A stretch of DNA of 64,000 nt from contig JAPTYO010000017.1 of assembly GCA_036873135.1 (NCBI GenBank), positions 1,984,001 to 2,048,000 of the forward strand, in the 5' to 3' direction. Under the pieces are notes generated by a model. The model ran no database searches. It saw nothing but the letters and a program-made list of their open reading frames with translations, and was not told the origin of the DNA. Positions 57,604 to 64,000 of this stretch are shown one piece after another. Origin of the DNA: Clarkia xantiana subsp. parviflora (taxonomy: Eukaryota > Streptophyta > Magnoliopsida > Myrtales > Onagraceae). Each line of letters begins with the position of its first letter. Position 1 is the stretch's first letter. Position numbers and translations under genes: made by a program.

Positions 57604-58600
57604 GATCGAGTTGTCGCCGTTCCTAAGCTTTGATCGCCATTTTGGGCACATAATGGTCGGCAACCGATTTTGAGGTCTTCGATCGAATTGTCGCCGCACC
57701 TAGGCTTTAGTTGCCATTTTGGGAACATAATGGTCGACAACCGATTTGGAGGTCTTCGATCAAATTGTCGCCGTACCTAGGCTTTAGTCGCCATTTTAGG
57801 CACATAATGGTCGACAACCGATTTGGAGGTCTTCGATCGAATTGTCGCCGCACCTAGGCTTTAGACGCCATTTTGGGCACATAATGGTCGGCAACCGATT
57901 TGGAGGTCTTCGATCGAATTGTCGCCGCACCTAGGCTTTAGTCGCCATTTTGGGCACGTAATGGTCGACAACCGATTTGGAGGTCTTCGATCGAATTGTC
58001 GCCGCACCTAGGCTTTAGTCGCCATTTTGGGCACATAATGGTCGACAACCGATTTGGAGGTCTTCGATCGAATTGTCGCCGTACCTAGGCTTTAGTCGCC
58101 ATTTTGGGCACATAATGGTCGACGACTGATTTGGAAGTTTTCGATCAAATTGTCGCCGTACCTAGGCTTTAGTCGCCATTTTAGGCACACAATGGTCGAC
58201 AACCGATTTGGAGGTCTTCGATCGAATTGTCTCAGCACCTAGGCTCTAGTCGCCATTTTGGGCACATAATGGTCGACAATCGATTTGGAGGTCTTCGATC
58301 GAATTGTCGCCGCACCTAGGCTTTAGTCGCCATTTTGGGCACGTAATGGTCGACAACCGATTTGGAGGTCTTCGATCGAATTGTCGCCGCACCTAGGCTT
58401 TAGTCGCCATTTTGGGCACATAATGGTCGACAACCGATTTGGAGGTCTTCGATCGAATTGTCGCCGTACCTAGGCTTTAGTCGCCATTTTGGGCACATAA
58501 TGGTCAACAACCGATTTGGAGGTCTTCGATCGAATTGTCGCCGCACCTAGTCTTTAGTCGCCATTTTGGGCACATAATGGTCGACAACCGATTTGGAGGG
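57604..58600 (+). repeat. 77-bp satellite array, unit 4 (about 13 monomers)
   Basis: The same length class as unit 2, and the unit length (2585 bp) is identical. The spacer 58601-58888 leads to unit 5. Confidence 0.95.
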
Positions 58601-58888
58601 CGCAAGTCGATAATGATAATATCGAAATGATTTCTTTATAAAGATAATGGATCTCGGGGGACCCTTTCATTCATCATTTCCTGAATATTACATCAAAAAG
58701 GAAAGCTTGACATTAGTTATAACAAAAATAGGTATCTATCACAAAAGTTACTTTGACTTCTCTGATCGTTGTGTCGTCGTGTGATAGCAGTATTACGCTA
58801 TGGCCTGATCTCCTCGAACTTCACCGATTTCCCGAGGCGTCTAGAATTTCATTACTTGATGCTTCGTTGAAGGGATGATGCGGTAAGG

Positions 58889-59880
58889 CAAAAAGTATTG
58901 CTCGCCGCTTGAGTCGGGACAGGGGCGGCGATTCTTGGCGAAGGAAGAGACAAGGAGGAAGTTCCTTTTCTTCCTCGACTTCAAAATCTTCACCTCAAGT
59001 TGATAAGCCAACTTCGCTATCTTCTCCTCCTGAGGTATCTTCCGGTGGTTTTCCGATTTACGAGGGTCCTCCATTTAACTGGGATATGTTGTTGAATCCT
59101 GCTGTGGATCCAAACAAGAATTGGGATACTCTCCAATCTTTGCAGGGATATTCCCTCAAAGAGGGACATTCATTCGTTGCTCGCCTTTTTCTCTCAAATC
59201 AGGCTGAGGTAAGGGCGACCCTCTAATAAGCTCGTCATATTTACTATTTATTTTATTCATTAAATAGTTCATCCGTTTCTTTTTCATAGATCTCCCGAGA
59301 CTCCCTTCAGGTTTCTCGCTTGATAATCGATCTTCTCGAGGAGTTACAGGCATCTTAGAAAAATAAGACTTCTGTGCCCCCAGCAATTGTGACTGAAGTT
59401 CAAATCCTCCGAGAGGAGAATGCTAAGTTGAAGGAGGACCTCAAACTAGCAGATGAGACCTCTTCCCTTTTGCGGAGTGATCTTCATAAGTGCGACGAAT
59501 CCTTACAGAGTTCCATCGCTTTGATGAAGGAGCATCATTATTTATTGGAGATAAAGAAAAAGGAGAAGGATAACCTTCAAGTCGAGAACACGGTATTGGG
59601 GGCGAGAGTCGACGTGTTGCTAAAGGAAGTGTTGGCCTTGAGAAAATCTGAAGCTATGGTCGTGGAACAATATAAGGCGAGTTCGGCTTTTACCTCTGAT
59701 ATTACCGTGGCAGCATCGGACTTGCTCTTCTCATCTTTAAAGGAGATGGTTGCTAACTTAAGAGCATATCAACCTAACTTTCCTTTCTCTCGAATTCCTC
59801 TTCTCCAGCAATACTTAGTAGTCACTAAAGAATGTGATGATTTTGTAACCTCGTCCTCTAAGGGGAAGAAAACTTTATGA
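58889..59880 (+). pseudogene. Antisense gene copy, unit 5 (type A)
   Basis: Has the type A TAG at 59356-59358. About 93 bp are missing in exon 2 at CATTCGTTG/CTCGCC near 59178, removing the conserved LALHLL block, at a short shared sequence (GTTGCTC against GTTGGCTC). Exon 3 from 59374 to the stop at 59880 is the longest unbroken coiled-coil segment of the series (168 codons). A spacer with a G-rich block follows to 60093. Confidence 0.82.
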
Positions 59881-60093
59881 GAGTTCTTACTCATCTAGAA
59901 TGTTCTTCTTTTGAGGGTGACACTGTTTGTAATAAATTTCCTTAATAAGGATTTCTAGTTTCTGTCGGTTTTGCTAGATTTTATCAATTTAAGAATCGTT
60001 AATAAATATATCCATTTTGATAAACATAGGACATACCTCGACCTTCGCCGTCGGGGGGAGGGGGGGTATTACCTGTCGAAACGTGGTGATTTT

Positions 60094-60780
60094 GATCGAG
60101 TTCTCGCCGTTCCTAAGCTTTGATCGCCATTTTGAGCACATAATGGTCGAAAACCGATTTGGTGGTCTTCGATCGAATGGTCGCCGCACCTAGGCTTTAG
60201 TCGCCATTTTAGGAACATAATGGTCGACAACCGATTTGGAGGTCTTCGATCAAATTGTCGCCGTACCTAGGCTTTAGTCGCCATTTTGGGCACATAATTG
60301 TCGACAACCGATTTGGAGGTCTTCGATAGAATTGTCGCCGCACCTATGCTTTAGCCGCCATTTTGGGCACATAATGGTCGACAACCGATTTCGAGGTCTT
60401 CGATAGAATTGTCGCCGCACCTAGGATTTAGTCGCCATTTTGGGCATATAATGATCGACAACCGATTTGGAGGTCTTCGATCGAATTGTCGCCGCGCCTT
60501 GGCTATAGTCACCATTTTGGGCACATAAAGGTCGACAACCGATTTGGAGGTCTTCGATCGAATTGTCGCCGCACCTAGGCTTTAGTCGACTTTTTGGGCA
60601 CATAATGGTCGACAACCGATTTGGAGGTCTTCGATCGAATTGTCGCCGCACCTAGGCTTTAGTCGCCATTTTGGGCACATAATGGTCGACAACCGATTTG
60701 GAGGTCTTCGATCGAATTGTCGCCGCACCTAGGCTTTAGTCGCCATTTTGGGCACATAATGGTAGACAACCGATTTGGAG
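60094..60780 (+). repeat. 77-bp satellite array, unit 5 (about 9 monomers)
   Basis: Same monomer. The order of variant monomers (for example the one with CGCGCCTTGGCTATAGTCAC) resembles arrays 1 and 3 with one extra monomer. The spacer leads to unit 6 at 61069. Confidence 0.94.
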
Positions 60781-61068
60781 GGCGCAAGTCGAGAATGATA
60801 ATATCGAAATGATTTCTTTATAAAGAAAATGGATCTCGGGGGACCCTTTCATTCATCATTTCCTGAATTACATCAAAAAGGAAAGCTTGACATTAGTTAT
60901 AACAAAAATAGGTATCAGTCACAAAAGTTACTGTGACTTCTCTGATCGTTGTGTCTTCGTGTGATAGCAGTATCACGCTATGGCCTGATCTCCTCGAACT
61001 TCACCGATTCCCCGAGGCGTCTAGAATTTCATAACTTGATGCGTCGTTGAAGGGATGATGCGGTAAGT

Positions 61069-62152
61069 TAAAAAGTAATGCTCGCTGCTCGAGCGGGACA
61101 GGGGCGGCGATTCTTAGCGAAGGAAGAGACAAGGAGGAAGTTCCTCTTCTTCCTCGACTTCAAAGTCTTCACCTCAAGTTGATAAGCCAAATTCGTTATC
61201 TTCTCCTCCTGAGGAATCTTCCGGTGTTTTTCCGAGTTACGAGGGTCCACCCTTCAACTAGGATATGTTGGTGAATCCTGCTGTGGATACAAATAAGAAT
61301 TGGGATCCTCTCCGATCTTTGCAGGGATATTCCTTCAAAGAGGGACATTCATTCGTTGGCTCCGATCTTGCACTTCACTTGTTGAATGCTTCCGTTCCCC
61401 CTCGAGATCATCTTCGTCTGGGAACGGATCCTGAGGACGTGGAAAAAGCTGCTCACCTTTTTCTCTTAAAACAGGCTGAGGTAAGGGCGACCATCTAATA
61501 AGCTCGTCCTGTTTACTGTTTATTTGCTTCATTAAATAGTTCATCCGTTTCTTTTTCATAGATCTCCCGAGACTCCCTTCAGGTTTCTCGCTTGATAATC
61601 GATCTTCTCGAGGAGTTACAGGCGTCTAAGAAAAATAAGACTTCTGTGCCCCCAGCAATTGTGACTGAAGTTCAAAGCGTCCGAGAGGAGAATGATAAGT
61701 TGAATGAGGACCTCAAACTAGCAGATGAGACCTCTTCCCTTTTGCGGCGTGATCTTCATAAGTGCGAGAAATCCTTACAGAGTTCCATTGCTTTGTTGAA
61801 GGAGCATCATTATTTATTGGAGAGAAAGAAAAAGGAGAAGGATAACATTCAAGTCGAGAACACGGTATTGGGGGCGAGAGTCGACGTGTTGCTAAAGGAA
61901 GTGTTGGCCTTGAGAAAATCTGAAGCTATGGCCGTGGAACAATATAAGGCGAGTTCGGCTTTGACCTCTGATATTACCGTGGCATCTTCGGACTTGCTCT
62001 TCTCATCTTTAAAGGAGATGGATTCTAACTTAAGAGCATAACAACCTGACTTTCCCTTCTCTCGAGTTCCTCTTCTCCAGCAATACTTAGAAGTTACTAA
62101 AGAAAGTGATGATTTTGTAACCTCGTCTTTTAAGGAGAAGAAAACTTTATGA
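61069..62152 (+). pseudogene. Antisense gene copy, unit 6 (type B)
   Basis: Has the type B TAG at 61115-61117 and a TAG at about 61259-61261 shared with unit 4. Exon 3 is open to a TAA at 62039-62041. A spacer with the longest G-run of the series (about 62327-62342) follows to 62369. Confidence 0.82.
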
Positions 62153-62369
62153 GAGTTTTTACTCATCTAGAATTTTCTTCTTTTTAGGATGACTCTGTTT
62201 GTAATAAATTTTCTTAATAAAGGATTTCTAGCTTCTGTCGGTCTTTGCTAGATTTTATCGATTTAAGAATCGTTAATAATTATATCCCTTTTGATAAACA
62301 TAGGACATACCTCGAACTTCGCGGTCGGGGGGGGGGGGGGGGTATCACCTGTCGAGACGTGGTGATTTT

Positions 62370-62903
62370 GATCGAGTTGTCGCCGTTCCTAAGCTTTGAT
62401 CGCCATTTTGGGCACATAATGGTCGACAACCGATTTGGAGGTCTTCGATCGAATTGTCGCCGCACCTAGGCTTTAGTCGCCATTTTGGGAACATAATGGT
62501 CGACAACCGATTTGGAGGTTTTCGATCAAATTGTCGCCGTACCTAGGCTTTAATCGCCATTTTAGGCACATAATGGTCGACAACCGATTTGGAGGTCTTC
62601 GATCGAATTGTCGCCGCACCTAGGCTTTAGTCGCCATTTTGGGCACGTAATGGTCGACAACCGATTTGGAGGTCTTCGATCGAATTGTCGCCGCACCTAG
62701 GAATTAGTCGCCATTTTGGGCACGTAATGGTCGACAACCGATTTGGAGGTCTTCGATCGAATTGTCGCCGCACCTAGGCTTTAGTCGCCATTTTGGGCAC
62801 AAAATGGTCAACAACCGATTTGGAGGTCTTCGATCGAATTGTCGCCGCAGCTCGGCTTTAGTCGCCCTTTTAGGCACATAATGGTCGACAATCGATTTGG
62901 AGG
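62370..62903 (+). repeat. 77-bp satellite array, unit 6 (about 7 monomers)
   Basis: The shortest array and an exception to the rule that B units have 13 monomers. The spacer 62904-63191 leads to unit 7. Confidence 0.93.
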
Positions 62904-63191
62904 GCGCAAGTCGATAATGATAATATCGAAATGATTTCTTTATAAAGAAAATGGATATCGGGGGACCCTTTCATTCATTATTTCCTGAATATTACATCAA
63001 AATGAAAGCTCGACAATAGTTATAACAAAAATAGGTATCTATCACAAAAGTTACTGTGACTTCTCTGATCGTTGTGTCGTCGTGTGATAGCAGTATCACG
63101 CTATGGCCTGATCTCCTCGAACTTCACCGATTTCCCGAGGCGTCTAGAATTTCATTACTTGATGCTTCGTTGAAGGGATGATGCGGTAAGG

Positions 63192-64000
63192 CAAAAAGTA
63201 TTGCAAGCCGCTGAGTCGGGACAGGGGCGGCGATTCTTGGCGAAGGAAGAGACAAGGAGGAAGTTCCTTTTCTTCCTCGACTTCAAAATCTTCACCTCAA
63301 GGTTATAAGCCAACTTCGTTATCTTTTCCTCCTGAGGTATATTCCGGTGGTTTTCCAAGTTACGAGGGTCGTCCCTTCAACTGGGATATGTTGTTGAATC
63401 CAGCTGTGGATCCAAACAAGAATTGGGATCCTCTCTGATCTTTGCAGGGATATTCCCTCAAAGAGGGACATTCATTCGTTGGCTCCGATTTGGCACTTAA
63501 CTTGTTGAATGCTTCTGTTCCCCCTCGAGATCGTCTTCGTCTGGGAACGGATCCTGAGGACGTTGAAAAAGCTGCTCGCCTTTTTCTCTCAAAACAGGCT
63601 AAGGTAAGGGCGACCCTCTAATAAGCTCGTCATATTTACTCTTTATTTTCTTCATTAAATAGTTCATCCGTTTCTTTTTCATAGATCTCCCGAGACTCCC
63701 TTCATGTTTCTCGCTTGATAATCGATCTTCTCGAGCAGTTACAGTCGTCTAAGAAAAATAAGACTTCTGTGCCCCCAGCAATTGTGACATAAGTTCAAAG
63801 CCTCAGAGAGGAGAATGTTAAGTTGAAGGAGGACCTCAAACTAGCAGATGAGACCTCTTCCCTTTTGCGGCGTGATCTTCATAAGTGCGTGGAATCCTTA
63901 CAGAGTTCCATCGCTTTGATGAAGGAGCATCATTATTTATTGGAGAGAAAGAAAAAGGAAAAGGATAACCTTCAAGTCGAGAACACGGTATTGGGGGCGA
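63192..64000 (+). pseudogene. Antisense gene copy, unit 7 (mixed type), cut by window edge
   Basis: Has the type A Trp codon in exon 2 (TTCTTGGCG) and the type B sequence TCTAAG in exon 3, so neither diagnostic stop. It has its own stops: a TGA at about 63436-63438 and a TAA near 63789. It reads FNWDMLLNPAVDPNKNWDPL, half A and half B, and looks like a recombinant. Confidence 0.8.

Larger units (their letters stand above)
47970..64000 (-). mobile_element. Element 5: 3' portion of a gypsy-like LTR element with an amplified antisense gene
   Basis: The left edge is a 3' LTR (47970-48681) entering copia-4 after ATCGG (47965-47969), followed by a polypurine complement. Everything to the right edge is the region that in Tat elements lies between the 3' LTR and pol: an antisense gene and a tandem array, here multiplied into at least seven gene copies and six arrays. 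No pol is reached, so the lineage (Tat or close) is inferred from layout, the polypurine tract and the antisense gene. Alternatively this could be an independent satellite locus that began from such an element. Confidence 0.78.
49388..64000 (+). repeat. Higher-order tandem array of gene-plus-satellite units
   Basis: Units start at the same point inside exon 2 (GGTAAGGCAAAAAGTATTGC): 49388, 51584, 54169, 56304, 58889, 61069 and 63192, giving lengths 2196, 2585, 2135, 2585, 2180 and 2123 bp. Each holds a 5'-truncated exon 2, the intron, exon 3, a G-rich spacer, a 77-bp array and a spacer of about 290 bp. Units 1, 3, 5 (type A) and 2, 4, 6 (type B) alternate, so the repeat period is a dimer of about 4.7-4.8 kb. 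Unit 7 is cut by the window edge and mixes A and B features. Confidence 0.93.

Noticed and set aside
50599..62465. Minus-strand frames reading phrases like RRPPNRLSTIMCPKW.
   Set aside because: These are the 77-bp satellite read in antisense; the unit length is not a multiple of three and the phrases cycle through frames.
50686..62903. Regular repeats suggesting a CRISPR array.
   Set aside because: Monomers are head-to-tail with no unique spacers, in a eukaryotic retroelement context, with no cas genes.
1..64000. Bacterial, phage or organelle origin.
   Set aside because: Introns, TATA boxes, LTRs and plant-type gypsy and copia proteins throughout; no operon, ribosome site pattern or organelle gene.

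Overview
This window reads as repeat-rich nuclear DNA of a flowering plant. Almost all of it is transposable-element sequence. I found no ordinary host gene, no tRNA or rRNA, and nothing bacterial or phage-like. The evidence for a plant is two Ty3/gypsy elements of the Tat type (gag, protease, RT, two RNase H domains, integrase), Ty1/copia fragments, gag-only LTR elements, and intron-bearing antisense genes inside the gypsy elements.

The layout is a nest of insertions. The oldest visible layer is Ty1/copia: copia-1 (+) is split into 1-651, 11304-13305 and 33587-35105, and copia fragments on the minus strand occupy 35312-37512 and 38042-47969. Tat-1 (652-11298, +, target duplication GGGAC) sits inside copia-1. 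A gag-only element, NA-1 (13306-33581, minus, duplication TGGGT), also sits inside copia-1. Tat-2 (21946-33213, minus, duplication GCCCC) sits inside the right LTR of NA-1. A relative of NA-1, called NA-2 (38150-46369, +, duplication GTGAA), sits in a minus-strand copia copy. The same copia copy is cut at 47970 by the 3' LTR of a third gypsy-like element (element 5, minus), which runs off the right edge.

Tat-1 and Tat-2 are close relatives. Each carries, between pol and the 3' LTR, an array of 26-27 bp repeats and an antisense gene with its own TATA box, an ATG and three introns at matching positions. By eye the LTR pairs differ at about 18 sites (Tat-1) and 13 sites (Tat-2), so both insertions are fairly young. 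All gag-pol copies carry stops or frameshifts. Only the Tat-2 segment for the second RNase H plus integrase is one long open frame (573 codons).

The most unusual region is 48.7-64 kb. Here a related antisense gene (TATA box, ATG, two introns, poly(A) signals) and the 77-bp satellite array next to it have been amplified together as composite units of 2.1-2.6 kb. Seven gene copies and six arrays are visible. Two unit types, A and B, alternate (A-B-A-B-A-B, then a mixed copy) and make a higher-order period of about 4.7 kb. Each type has its own diagnostic stop codon, and array length follows type (about 8-9 monomers after A, mostly 13 after B). Only the first unit keeps a promoter and first exon.

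Elements 1-4 share a primer-binding core TTGGCGCCGT, and all five end in a polypurine tract containing GGGGGCAA. This fits one retrotransposition machinery serving both autonomous Tat elements and gag-only passengers, which is an inference.
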